Shown: positions 18,554-28,001, counted from the stretch's first letter. The stretch is 64,000 bases of DNA from Thorsellia anophelis DSM 18579 (GCF_900111395.1 NZ_FOHV01000004.1:43257-107256), one strand, 5' to 3'. Translations and numbers: made by a program. Notes: a model not told the origin generated them from the letters alone.

Positions 18554-19579
18554 ATGTCCCAAGTTATAAATTTACGTTTAGAGCCCTTAACCCCCCCTGT
18601 ACCAGGTATGGCTAAGTTGCTTATCAAAGGCTGGACGGGTGATGATGAATCTCTTCAGTTTACAATTCAACGTAATCAAGACCACTATTTTTTAGATAAT
18701 GTAGGTGAATGGGGAGCAGGAAGTGTTTATCACTCAATATCAAAATTAGACAAAGAAGGGGAACTGTTTGTCTTAGTCTTTAAGCCAAATCTTTTAGATC
18801 CGCTTTTAAAATTGACCAGCGCCTCATTTCGTTTAACATTAAGCCAAGCAGATGGAAAAAAATCTGCTGGTACAATTATGATGCCAAATAATTTATTAGG
18901 CTCACAAGCTGCTGGTAGCACACCTGCTAGCACGGTGACTGTTGAGACTGTTGAGGAAACTATAGAGCTACAAAATATCTCTCAAGTTGAAATACCTGAA
19001 ATTATTCCTGACCCTGTTAATATCCCCCCTATTAATCAGCCCCCAGTACCACCAGCTAAAAAGAGCCGTGGGTTATTATATGGATTATTAGCACTTGTAT
19101 TGGTATTAATTATTGCAGGGGCTGCAGCTGCATATTTTTTAGGCCTTGTGCAAAATTTATTTAATACAGAACCAAAAGCGTCTGAACCTGCTACTGTAGA
19201 AGAGGTTTCAAATGTACTCAATGCAAGTGTGAGTCCCGCTTGTTCTCTTGAAGCCGCTAAAACTTCAGCGAATGAGGTTGAGTTTGTTAAATCATGCTTA
19301 AAATCCTCACCGAGTAGTCAGGATTTATTACAAGTCATTAAAGACGCTAAATCAAGTGGCTTTTGTACAATTGCTCAGCGTATTTACGCTTATAAATCCC
19401 AATCCGGTGATAAGACTATTGGTCTTGCTTATGCAAAAGAGTTTGATCCTGCTTCAAATATATCAGGTGGATGTTTCACTGCTGATGTAGAAACAGCGCT
19501 TTACTGGTATGAATCGGTATTAGCAACAGATCCTCACAATGATGAGGCTAAGACTAGAGTGTTAGAACTTAAAAAATAA
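18554..19579 (+). CDS. Bitopic membrane protein of the srf cluster
   Basis: The 341-residue protein has an N-terminal beta-rich soluble domain (1-120; GWTGDDESLQF, FRLTLSQADGKKSAGTI). A Pro-rich linker follows (about 145-168), then KKSRG, one transmembrane helix (about 173-198, Leu/Ala-rich) and a C-terminal region (about 225-341). That region has helical-repeat character like Sel1/TPR: CTIAQRIYAYKSQSG, then ALYWYESVLATDPHNDEAK. The positive charges before the helix predict N-in, C-out. It begins 58 bases after srfC with TGGAGTTATTATG. I know no named family; its design mirrors SrfA, so it may be a second connector between cytoplasm and periplasm. Confidence 0.75.
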   Translation: MSQVINLRLEPLTPPVPGMAKLLIKGWTGDDESLQFTIQRNQDHYFLDNVGEWGAGSVYHSISKLDKEGELFVLVFKPNLLDPLLKLTSASFRLTLSQADGKKSAGTIMMPNNLLGSQAAGSTPASTVTVETVEETIELQNISQVEIPEIIPDPVNIPPINQPPVPPAKKSRGLLYGLLALVLVLIIAGAAAAYFLGLVQNLFNTEPKASEPATVEEVSNVLNASVSPACSLEAAKTSANEVEFVKSCLKSSPSSQDLLQVIKDAKSSGFCTIAQRIYAYKSQSGDKTIGLAYAKEFDPASNISGGCFTADVETALYWYESVLATDPHNDEAKTRVLELKK

Positions 19580-19659
19580 CTATGTCTTACAATGATAGGA
19601 GAGGAAATCAATACTTTATCATTGTGATTTTTTATAGGTTGTCGAAAAGGATATTAACT

Positions 19660-21858
19660 GTGCTTAAAAAATATGTATTGTTACCCACGCTAGGCATGAC
19701 TTTATACGGGCAAGTCGCGTTTTCTTTTGCAGAAACAGCACAAGTGCCGATTAAAACAAAAGCTGAATCTGAAACAACTATAGCGATTAAACCTTTGCTA
19801 CAAGAAGGAAAGAAAACACTTTTTCAGCGAGTTTTAACGACACCGAGTTGTAAAATTAGCCAAGAGCCCAAAATAGAGGGTCAAGCTGTACCAGCGTTTA
19901 GTCGATTTTATGTGTATGAAAAACAGGTAATCGAGAGTGATACTTGGTTAAAGGTTGGACCTGACAGCTATGGTAAAACGAGTGGCTGGATAAATGCTAA
20001 TTGCGCAGTTGATTGGAAAATGCAGCTCACACTTGCATTTACCAATCCCGCAGGTCGAAACCAAACTTTATTTTTTAAAGAACAAAATACAATTGAGGCA
20101 TTGTTAGAAAATTCAGCGCCAGAAACAGAATTAAAGCCAATCTATGACGCACTTGCTAATAGCCAAGTAGTAGAACAGGTTTTAGCTATTGAACCAAGTA
20201 CAATGGTAGACCAAAAGACACAATTTTATCTATTGCCTGTTTTAGCATCTGAAGAGGTATTCACAGAGGCTGGGTTTAGAACTCGGCTTTTAAATGTTGC
20301 TTCTGTATCAAAAGAACCTGAGGCCGTGATTGAAAAGCTAAATGAAACAGAACTTAATATATCAAACTCAAATAGCACCTCTGTACCAAATGCAACGACT
20401 TCTGGTAATACACCAGTAGAAACATCGAGCGCGAATCTAACCAACTCACAAAATAAATCAGAAACAGTAAATCAACCAATGAATGAAAGTTCTAAATCGA
20501 CGGAAGAATCAACTGATCCAAATCGGTTAAGTGGATTTTCAGCCTCAGTGGTGTTTGTAATTGATTCAACTATTTCGATGGGACCTTATATTGATAAAAC
20601 GAAAGAAGTGGTTAATCAAATTTATCAACAAATTGAACAAGCTAATATGTTAGAACAGGTCAAATTTGGATTAGTATCTTTTAGGTCAAATGTTGAAGCG
20701 GTACCCGGGCTTGAATGGAATGCGAAGATGTTTGCAAATCCAAATCAAGTAAAAAATGGACAAGATTTTTTAGCTCAAGTAAGTGGATTAAAAGAAGCTA
20801 AGGTTTCAAGTTCTCTATATGATGAAGACCCTTATGCTGGTGTGATGCTAGCGTTGGAAACAATCGATTGGAATCAATTTGGTGCAAGGTATATTGTGTT
20901 AGTAACTGATGCTGGGGCAATAGAAGCAGATAATACCTTATCAAGCACAGGTCTAGATGCAGCGCAAGTTAGGCAAGAGGCTGCAAGGCGCGGTGTGGCA
21001 CTTTATACATTGCATTTGAAATCTAAAAGTGGCTTGAAAAATCACGCAAAGGCTGAAGCACAGTATACTGATCTTGCTTTTAATAGTTACATTAATAAAC
21101 CACTTTATTATCCTATTGAATTAGCTGATGTCTCTCAATTTGGGCAGAAAATCGAAACGTTAGGTAAAGCGATTACAACACAAATTCAAACTGCTTATCA
21201 GGGTGAAAACGCGATTGGTAGTGCAACGCAAGCATCAGATCAAAGCACACCTATTGAAAATACACCTACTCCTGAAACGACTGACGATCAATTGATTGCC
21301 GATACCGAATTATTAGGACATGCAATGAGACTTGCTTATTTAGGAAAAACGGAAGGTGTACAAGCCCCTCCCGTTTTTCAAGCATGGATAAGTGATAGAG
21401 ATATTGAAAAGCAAACGATCCCCACAGTTGAGGTGCAGGTTCTATTGACTAAAAGTGAAATGAGTGACATGAGTGATATGTTGACAAAAGTTGTTAATGC
21501 AGCGAATGAAGGACTTATTTCTCCAGAAGATATGTTTGCAGAATTAAGAGATCTTGCTGCGACTATGGGTAAAGATCCTGGTCAGTTACAGCAATCTGGA
21601 ACTACTAATCTGAGTGAGTTAGGACTATTAGGGGAATATTTAGAAGACTTACCTTATTTGAGCGAAGTTTTGAGTTTGGATGAGGAGACATGGAAAAGTT
21701 GGGATGGGTTAGAACAAGAAAAATTCATAAGACGACTAAATACGAAAATTCAGTACTATAAAAAGTATAACGAAGATAGCGATAGATGGATAGCATTAGC
21801 CCCAGATAGCGATCCTAGGGATTATGTTTATCCAGTTCCCTTGGAAAATTTACCTTAA
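19660..21858 (+). CDS. Secreted von Willebrand A domain protein of the srf cluster
   Basis: The start chosen is the GTG at 19660. It has an AAAAGG site and makes a proper signal peptide (KKYVLLPTLGMTLYGQVAFSFA), whereas an upstream ATG at 19582 would bury that signal. About 732 residues follow. Residues about 60-130 look like a bacterial SH3-type module (CKISQEPK, WLKVGPDSYGKTSGWINANC). A Ser/Asn-rich linker leads to the vWA domain near 297-500 with the metal site DSTIS, then VTDAG as the later motif. A helical C-terminal region ends in YVYPVPLENLP. It is periplasmic by prediction and overlaps the next gene by one base. Confidence 0.85.
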   Translation: MLKKYVLLPTLGMTLYGQVAFSFAETAQVPIKTKAESETTIAIKPLLQEGKKTLFQRVLTTPSCKISQEPKIEGQAVPAFSRFYVYEKQVIESDTWLKVGPDSYGKTSGWINANCAVDWKMQLTLAFTNPAGRNQTLFFKEQNTIEALLENSAPETELKPIYDALANSQVVEQVLAIEPSTMVDQKTQFYLLPVLASEEVFTEAGFRTRLLNVASVSKEPEAVIEKLNETELNISNSNSTSVPNATTSGNTPVETSSANLTNSQNKSETVNQPMNESSKSTEESTDPNRLSGFSASVVFVIDSTISMGPYIDKTKEVVNQIYQQIEQANMLEQVKFGLVSFRSNVEAVPGLEWNAKMFANPNQVKNGQDFLAQVSGLKEAKVSSSLYDEDPYAGVMLALETIDWNQFGARYIVLVTDAGAIEADNTLSSTGLDAAQVRQEAARRGVALYTLHLKSKSGLKNHAKAEAQYTDLAFNSYINKPLYYPIELADVSQFGQKIETLGKAITTQIQTAYQGENAIGSATQASDQSTPIENTPTPETTDDQLIADTELLGHAMRLAYLGKTEGVQAPPVFQAWISDRDIEKQTIPTVEVQVLLTKSEMSDMSDMLTKVVNAANEGLISPEDMFAELRDLAATMGKDPGQLQQSGTTNLSELGLLGEYLEDLPYLSEVLSLDEETWKSWDGLEQEKFIRRLNTKIQYYKKYNEDSDRWIALAPDSDPRDYVYPVPLENLP

Positions 21859-22589
21859 TGACAGCTATAAATCAGTTGATTCTAAAAATAGAGGATCTTT
21901 CGGTTACACGTTTTGATGCCTCTCGTAAATTTATCGTTCAATTACCTTGTTTGGAACTATATTCTGGGCAAATATTAGCGTTAACTGGTCAAAGTGGTTC
22001 AGGTAAAAGTACATTACTTGAAGTGCTAGGGCTCATACTCAAACCTGATAATTTAGCCCGTTTTGAATTGAATTTAGGTAAAGGCAATGAGCTGGATGAT
22101 CTGTCATGTGAGATATTAGAAAAAAATGAAACCTTATTAGCACAGATAAGATCTCAAGCACTTGGATTTATTTTGCAAACCGGTGGCTTATTGCCTTTTT
22201 TAAATGTCAGAGAGAATATTTTTTTGACTCGATCGCAAAAAGGCTTACCAAACCAAGCTGATTGGATAACTGATATTATGGTTAGGTTAAACATTAAACG
22301 ACTCGCAGATAAAATGCCGCACCAATTATCGATAGGTGAGCGACAAAGGGTTGCATTTATTCGGGCAATTGCTCATGAACCTCTTATAGTTCTTGCTGAT
22401 GAACCGACTGCAGCACTAGATCCCTATACAGCAGAGACGTTATTTGTACTAATGCAAGAAATAGCCAAGGAGCGACAATTGTCGATTTTATTAGTCAGTC
22501 ATGATTGGAAATTAATTGAAAAGCATGGTTTTAAGAGCATTCAAGCAAAATCAGTAAGTACTCATCGGAGCGTATTTGAATATGTCTAA
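21858..22589 (+). CDS. ABC transporter ATPase, LolD/MacB-like, of the srf cluster
   Basis: The 243-residue protein has Walker A GQSGSGKST near residue 42, a Q-loop FILQTGGLLPFLNVRENIF, the signature LSIGERQR near 156 (an unusual SIGE version of LSGGQ), Walker B LIVLADEPTAALD near 173 and the H-loop SHDWKL. It belongs with ATPases of the LolD/MacB/FtsE type that drive FtsX-like permeases. Its ATG overlaps the preceding stop (TAATG) and it overlaps the permease gene, so stoichiometric synthesis is likely. Such pairs move lipoproteins or drive periplasmic partners mechanically rather than transport across the inner membrane. Confidence 0.92.
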   Translation: MTAINQLILKIEDLSVTRFDASRKFIVQLPCLELYSGQILALTGQSGSGKSTLLEVLGLILKPDNLARFELNLGKGNELDDLSCEILEKNETLLAQIRSQALGFILQTGGLLPFLNVRENIFLTRSQKGLPNQADWITDIMVRLNIKRLADKMPHQLSIGERQRVAFIRAIAHEPLIVLADEPTAALDPYTAETLFVLMQEIAKERQLSILLVSHDWKLIEKHGFKSIQAKSVSTHRSVFEYV

Positions 22590-23829
22590 TTTATGCAATC
22601 TACCACCAAAATTAGGGTGGATTGCTCGAGGTAAGTTACTGTTAAGATTGGCCTACAAGGATTTGCTATTTGACAGAAAAATTGCGTTGTGCATCATTTT
22701 TGCATTAGTATCAGTTATTGCACCACTTATGCTATTGTTTGGATTGAAAAATGGTATTGTCACTCAACTAAATCAAAAGTTATTAAACGATCCACGTAAT
22801 ATTGAAATTGTTATATTGGGTAATAAAAACTATCCGCTTAGCTTAATAGAAGATATTAGAGCTAGAAATGATGTGCAGTTTGTCATTCCCTTAACTCGAA
22901 GTTTAAATACGCATGCAGATCTATTTAAAGATAGCAAGCATTTTGCTGAAAATGTTGAGATGATACCAACTGATAAAGGTGATCCTATTTTAGGAATGCA
23001 AGCAAGTAGATTAAACGATAACGAAATCATTTTAACGCTACCACTGGCTGATAAATTAAATGTGAGTATTGGTGAGTCGGTGAGTTTATTTGTTAGCCGA
23101 AAATTAAATAGTCAACTTGAGCGTGGAAAGCAAGATTTAGTGGTTAAAGACATTCTTAATACCAACTATTTTGGGCGATTAGCAGGATTTATTTCTATCA
23201 ATCAACTGATTGATATGGAAGATTACCGAGATGGTTTTTTTGTTAAAACGTTAAGTGCTACAACAGGTGGAACTGCACCTGAAAGAACACATTTTGCAAA
23301 ATTTCGTCTTTTTGCCAGCACATTAGAAGATGTTGCCCCATTAGCAAAATGGCTTAACTCACAGAATATTGAAACCCAAACAAAAAGTGCTGAAATTGAA
23401 AATGTCCAAGCGATTAGTTATGTACTGGGATTTGTTTTTAATGTGATTGCTTGGATAACCTTTTTAGGCTGTGCTGCATCCTTATCAGGGGCATTTTTAG
23501 CTAATATTGATAGGAAAAGAAAGGATATGGCTATTATGAGACTGATGGGATTTACTAAACGATCTGTTACTGTTTATATTACTATGCAGTCTATCATATT
23601 AACCACAATTGCTTATCTGATTGCATGTGGTTTGTATGCCATAGGGAGTCATTTATTTAATCAAGCTTTAGGTGGTGCAATGCTTGAGAATCAATTTGCT
23701 AGTTATTTAACGTATCAACATTATCTTATCGCATTTGGTATATCTTTTAGTATTGCACTATTTGTTGCAACACTAGGAACAATTAGAGCAAGCCGAATAG
23801 AACCTGCGGAGAGTCTACGTGAAATTTAA
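22582..23829 (+). CDS. FtsX/LolC-type permease of the srf cluster
   Basis: About 415 residues run from the ATG at 22582, chosen over a TTG six bases earlier. An N-terminal helix (about 36-60) precedes a large periplasmic domain to about residue 270. Three helices close the protein (about 280-305, 332-355 and 377-400). Between them lies the MacB/FtsX-type coupling segment DRKRKDMAIMRLMGFTKRSV. The topology and motif fit the FtsX permease family that includes LolC/E and MacB. It overlaps both neighbours. With only one permease gene it should work as a homodimer with the ATPase. Confidence 0.88.
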   Translation: MSNLCNLPPKLGWIARGKLLLRLAYKDLLFDRKIALCIIFALVSVIAPLMLLFGLKNGIVTQLNQKLLNDPRNIEIVILGNKNYPLSLIEDIRARNDVQFVIPLTRSLNTHADLFKDSKHFAENVEMIPTDKGDPILGMQASRLNDNEIILTLPLADKLNVSIGESVSLFVSRKLNSQLERGKQDLVVKDILNTNYFGRLAGFISINQLIDMEDYRDGFFVKTLSATTGGTAPERTHFAKFRLFASTLEDVAPLAKWLNSQNIETQTKSAEIENVQAISYVLGFVFNVIAWITFLGCAASLSGAFLANIDRKRKDMAIMRLMGFTKRSVTVYITMQSIILTTIAYLIACGLYAIGSHLFNQALGGAMLENQFASYLTYQHYLIAFGISFSIALFVATLGTIRASRIEPAESLREI

Positions 23830-25450
23830 TCAATTTAAGTGCATAAAAAGTAAATTCTCATTTTTTTATCATGGGCTAGTAAGTTTATTGGCGCTTAGCA
23901 CATCCATAACTAGTCCTTCATTAATGGCCTTTGATAATAGTGATGTATTAAGTAGCGTGAAATGGGAAGAGAAATTTTTTAATCCTGCTACCACGGAAGG
24001 TGATGTTATTTTCCCTTTGCCATGCGATGGTGCAATTGTTTTTAGAAAAGTGTTTATTCCACTTAGCCAGCCGCTTGAGGATTATAGCATTACACTCGGA
24101 AGAGATAATGATGAATGGGGATTTGTAGAGTACAGCCGGCCTGAGCATATTGCAGGTAGCTTTACCGACCAAGATGAAAAAAATAATATTCAGGGGCGAT
24201 ATTATCTTATTGCTAAGTACGAATTAACACAGTTGCAATATGAATCCATCACCCAAGGAAATTGTCCTAAGCCTAGTAAAAAATTATTATTACCACAAAC
24301 TAAAGTATCTTGGGTTGAGGCAATGACTGCAGCTGATAAATTAAATGTTTGGCTACGTGAATATCATAGTGAAGCATTACCATCAGAAGATGGACAATTA
24401 GGGTTTATTCGATTACCAACTGAAACTGAGTGGGAGTTTGCAGCAAGAGGAGGTCTTTCAGTCACCGCATCTGAATTTAGAGAAGCACTTCCACCTATGC
24501 AAGGCAGTGCCAATGAGTATATTTGGTACGCAGGTGCTCAATCTGCAAATGGTAATTTACAGTTAATTGGATTACTTAAACCTAACCCTTTAGGCATCCA
24601 TGATATGCTTGGTAATGCACAAGAAATGATGTTTGAGCCTTTTAGAATGAATAAGCTTGATAGGCAGCATGGTCAAGCGGGGGGATATGTTGTGCGAGGT
24701 GGAAGTTATCTGACACAACTTTCAGAAATAAGAAGTTCTCTTAGGAATGAATCTCCTTATTATGATGAAAAGGGCGCTTATAGGGATAAAACACATGGTA
24801 TTCGATTTGTTATGGTTGTGCCTGCATTGACTTCAAGTGATAAAGTCAAAGTATTAGAGCAAGCTTGGCTTAATTTAGGCAATCAACAAGTCAGTGATGA
24901 AGGAAAAGAAAATACGTCAGAGCCAACACCACTTGATACACTAGCAAATATAACCGACCAGCTTGAGGATGAAAAGGCTAAAAAAGAATTAGAAGCACTG
25001 AGGACTGAGCTTCGAGCCAATGCTCAGGCACGTGATGAACAGAGAGATGAAGCAATTCGCTCGTCTTTAGAATTGGGCGCTTTTTTATGTACAAAACTTA
25101 AAGATGATGGAGAGTTTTATGCGAGACTAGAGGGGATTTATGCTAAATCTTGTGAAAAAGATACAGCGGATGAAACTTGTATGAAGCGTAAGGCTCAGCT
25201 TGATGATCATAAAAAAGTGCTAGATTTCATGGTTGGGTATTATGCTGATACGTTGGTAAGTAATGCCCTTAACTATCGATTTAGTGAAATTGAACCGCAA
25301 ACCCAGATATTAAAACAACAAATGCAAGCAAGGGCAAAAAGTAATCTCAATAACTATCTAGAGACTTATTGGGATCACTTACAACACTATTGGAAAGATG
25401 GAAAAATTAGCAAGGATGCATGGTTAGCAGCATGTAAAGCAACAGACTAA
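23819..25450 (+). CDS. Secreted FGE-sulfatase (SUMF1-like) domain protein, probably non-catalytic
   Basis: The start is a GTG at 23819 that overlaps the permease stop; it gives a signal peptide ending near SPSLMAF (about residue 38). The formylglycine-generating-enzyme fold occupies about 95-335: YYLIAKYELTQLQYES, FIRLPTETEWEFAARGG near 194, GIHDMLGNAQEMMFEP near 258, VVRGGSY near 291 and HGIRFVMV near 324. The stretch where FGE keeps its reactive cysteines (after RGGSY) reads SEIRSSLRNESPYY, with none. About 150 residues of charged coiled coil follow, with four cysteines near 425-460. A binding or scaffold role is more likely than catalysis. Confidence 0.85.
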   Translation: MKFNQFKCIKSKFSFFYHGLVSLLALSTSITSPSLMAFDNSDVLSSVKWEEKFFNPATTEGDVIFPLPCDGAIVFRKVFIPLSQPLEDYSITLGRDNDEWGFVEYSRPEHIAGSFTDQDEKNNIQGRYYLIAKYELTQLQYESITQGNCPKPSKKLLLPQTKVSWVEAMTAADKLNVWLREYHSEALPSEDGQLGFIRLPTETEWEFAARGGLSVTASEFREALPPMQGSANEYIWYAGAQSANGNLQLIGLLKPNPLGIHDMLGNAQEMMFEPFRMNKLDRQHGQAGGYVVRGGSYLTQLSEIRSSLRNESPYYDEKGAYRDKTHGIRFVMVVPALTSSDKVKVLEQAWLNLGNQQVSDEGKENTSEPTPLDTLANITDQLEDEKAKKELEALRTELRANAQARDEQRDEAIRSSLELGAFLCTKLKDDGEFYARLEGIYAKSCEKDTADETCMKRKAQLDDHKKVLDFMVGYYADTLVSNALNYRFSEIEPQTQILKQQMQARAKSNLNNYLETYWDHLQHYWKDGKISKDAWLAACKATD

Positions 25451-25528
25451 AGATGGAATATAAATGATAAACGGACGTTTGAGCTGTTGCATCTTAAATT
25501 TAAGGCTATTTCAATAAGGGGTTTTAGC

Positions 25529-26236
25529 ATGGCATATAAACTTAAGCGTATTATTACTAGCATCATGGTCAGTACAGTCTTTATTCTAACAGGGTGCGCA
25601 GGAGGCGGGGGAGGATATTTTGGTTCTTCAAGTTCAGTCGATCCAAGATTAAAAAATAACCCTGATATTGAATTTTTCAGTCGTTCAGGATTGACAGCTT
25701 GTGCTGCAGGGGCAGGGCTAGGGATTGCAGGATGTTTACTTAGTAATTCAAGTAAAAAAGCGGAATGTGCTTTAATTGCCGCGGTAGCAGGGTGCGGGGT
25801 TGGTATAGGAGCAAATGCCTATTTAGATTATAACCGGAAAAAATACGGGTCTGAAGAAGAGGCCCTTAATAGCGCAATTAGTGACATGAAAGTAGAAAAT
25901 AATCGACTTGAGCGTATTAATCAGATAAATAAACAAGTGATTATAGATAATAAAGCAACACTTGATAAATTATCAAAAGAAATTGCTAATAACACAATTA
26001 ACGCTGATATGGCAGAGAAACAATTAAAGTCAATTGATGCAAATATCAATTTTCTACGTGATACACTCGCCAAGGCGAAAGAACGCCAAGCTAATTGGGA
26101 AAAAGTCAGTAATAGCACTTCAGCAGACAGTTCTGAGTTAGATGAACAAATTGCACAAATGAATGAAAAAGTACAGGCGTTAGAATCGGAGCTAGATTCT
26201 TTGTTTACTCAACGATCAGCAATTAAATTATCATAA
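25529..26236 (+). CDS. Coiled-coil lipoprotein with glycine-zipper segment
   Basis: Translation most likely starts at the ATG at 25529 (AAGGGG site), not at 25487. The 235-residue product has a lipobox ILTGC with Cys23 as the lipidation site. Ala at +2 predicts outer-membrane sorting. A Gly/Ser run follows the lipid anchor. A Gly/Ala-rich hydrophobic segment with cysteines (about 55-100; GAGLGIAGCLL, AAVAGCGVGIGANAY) resembles a glycine zipper. Residues about 115-235 form a long coiled coil (NNRLERINQINKQ to ESELDSLF). No family is recognised. It is the ninth gene of the srf-cluster run. Confidence 0.78.
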   Translation: MAYKLKRIITSIMVSTVFILTGCAGGGGGYFGSSSSVDPRLKNNPDIEFFSRSGLTACAAGAGLGIAGCLLSNSSKKAECALIAAVAGCGVGIGANAYLDYNRKKYGSEEEALNSAISDMKVENNRLERINQINKQVIIDNKATLDKLSKEIANNTINADMAEKQLKSIDANINFLRDTLAKAKERQANWEKVSNSTSADSSELDEQIAQMNEKVQALESELDSLFTQRSAIKLS

Positions 26237-26359
26237 TTGATATTATCGTATTGCTTTGTACATAAATTGTCTATAGTTTAAATTTCAAAAAGGGATGATT
26301 GATTGCATATGATTCATCTCTTTATTTTAAATAATATTTTATATTTGGGAAGGAATAGT

Positions 26360-26854
26360 ATGAAATTTAATAAAATATACCTTGCTGTGGGATTATTAAG
26401 CAGCGTGTTATTATCAGGGTGTGCAACCGATGTAAAAGATTGTGACCCAAATTCCGGGGATGTCAGTATTGTGACGAAATTTAATTGTCAATACTCAGGC
26501 ACCTACCAAAAGCGAATCGATGATAAGAAAATCATCTTAGAAAATGAAACTGCGTTAAATGCAGAATTCAAGGCTACGATGGCAGAGCTAGAAAAAGAAA
26601 TTGCTGCTCAAAGAGCGGATTTAAATCAAGCAAATTCAACAAATTCAGCACTCAAAGCAAAATTAAACCAATTGCTCGCTACACTTAAAGCCAAAACGAC
26701 GGATAATGCTCAAATACAAGCATCGATTAATGCAATCCAAGATGAAATTGAAAATGCTAACCCAAATGCGTCGGTTATAGAAAAACAAATTAAGCTAGAA
26801 GAGCTTAGAAGTAAATTAAGTAGTTTAGAAGCTGATCTTGGTCTTGCAAGTTAG
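26360..26854 (+). CDS. Coiled-coil lipoprotein, second of a pair
   Basis: The ATG at 26360 has a GGAAGGAA site and starts a lipoprotein signal with lipobox LLSGC (Cys21) and Ala at +2. The mature 143 residues begin with a short region containing two more cysteines (CDPN, FNCQYSG). The rest is a heptad-rich coiled coil (ETALNAEFKATMAELEKEI to LRSKLSSLEADL). It resembles its neighbour in design but not obviously in sequence. A possible rod from the outer membrane into the periplasm is inference. It lies 123 bases after the previous gene, so it may have its own promoter. Confidence 0.75.
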   Translation: MKFNKIYLAVGLLSSVLLSGCATDVKDCDPNSGDVSIVTKFNCQYSGTYQKRIDDKKIILENETALNAEFKATMAELEKEIAAQRADLNQANSTNSALKAKLNQLLATLKAKTTDNAQIQASINAIQDEIENANPNASVIEKQIKLEELRSKLSSLEADLGLAS

Positions 26855-26981
26855 TTGAATTATTTATTCGATATTTTTAATTAAGATAAGTGTCATAATG
26901 ATGTTATGATTAATTAAACAGGAGCCTAAACTAGTAATTCTGTTAGGCAATAAATTGACTATAAAACAGGTGAGGGTGGAC

Positions 26982-28001
26982 ATGAGTAATAAAAACGCTA
27001 GTGGTATCATAACTATTAACCCATTAGGATTTCCTTGGCCTGTCTCTGATCCTTTTTTATTTTGCGCTTATCATGAAGATGATTACCCAAAAGGCAACAC
27101 TGATTTTGCTGTAACAGAATCATTAATTGGCCGTAATATAGGAAGTGATTTTGTTAAACAAAATGGTTACCGTATGTATCATGGTAAAACAGTACCGGGG
27201 TTTCCTGCCCACCCACACTGTGGATTTGAAACAGTCACAATTGTTGAAAAAGGCTTTGTTGATCATTCAGATTCTTTAGGTGCTAGCGCACGATACGGTT
27301 TAGGCGATGTCCAGTGGTTAACTACTGGGTCTGGGATTATGCATGCTGAGATGTTCCCATTATTAGACTCAGAGAATCGAAACCAATTTGAGTTATTCCA
27401 AATATGGCTAAATTTACCCGCTAAGAGTAAACAGGTCCCTGCTAATTTTGCTATGTTTTGGGCGAATGAGATTGCTAACTTTACTATTGGCACAGCCAGC
27501 AAATTAAAGCTGACAACTGGAAGTATTGGTCAGTATCAAGCTTCAATAGCACCACCAAGCGATTCTTGGGCAGCTGATCCTGAAAATGATGTTGTTATTG
27601 CTATGATCACACTTGAAGAAGGGGATACCTTTGTTTTGCCAAAAGCAAATAAAAACGATTCAAATCGGACGATTTATTTTTATGAGGGGAGCCAACTTCA
27701 AGTTGATGAGACATTAATCACTCGGCATTCTTCTATTCAACTCGATTCAAGTTATGATGTGACTTTAACGGCTAAAGTCGGTCAAGTTAAAGTCCTTTTG
27801 CTGCAGGGGCAAGCTATTAAAGAGCCTGTTGCTCAACATGGACCATTTGTAATGAATACACAAGAAGAACTTGTCGAAATGGTTCAGCTGTATCAGCAAA
27901 CTCAGTATGGTGGCTGGTCATGGGGGCGCTTAGATCCTGTCCATGGTGCGGAGAAAAAAAGATTTGCAAAGAGTAAGGATGGCCTATCTATCCCAAAATA
28001 A
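26982..28001 (+). CDS. Pirin-family protein
   Basis: The ATG at 26982, after GAGGGTGGAC, is preferred over an upstream TTG and gives 339 residues. The N-terminal cupin has the pirin metal-ligand pattern: AHPHCGFETVT near residue 82, DHSDSLG near 98 and QWLTTGSGIMHAEM near 115. The C-terminal cupin ends in QTQYGGWSWGRLDP. Pirins are bicupins; some members act as quercetin dioxygenases or redox-sensing co-regulators. No link to the srf genes is evident. Two hairpins follow. Confidence 0.88.
   Translation: MSNKNASGIITINPLGFPWPVSDPFLFCAYHEDDYPKGNTDFAVTESLIGRNIGSDFVKQNGYRMYHGKTVPGFPAHPHCGFETVTIVEKGFVDHSDSLGASARYGLGDVQWLTTGSGIMHAEMFPLLDSENRNQFELFQIWLNLPAKSKQVPANFAMFWANEIANFTIGTASKLKLTTGSIGQYQASIAPPSDSWAADPENDVVIAMITLEEGDTFVLPKANKNDSNRTIYFYEGSQLQVDETLITRHSSIQLDSSYDVTLTAKVGQVKVLLLQGQAIKEPVAQHGPFVMNTQEELVEMVQLYQQTQYGGWSWGRLDPVHGAEKKRFAKSKDGLSIPK

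Noticed and set aside
19582..19659. Upstream ATG for the secreted vWA protein
   Set aside because: It would place 26 charged and hydrophobic residues before a clean signal peptide; the GTG at 19660 has a better ribosome site.
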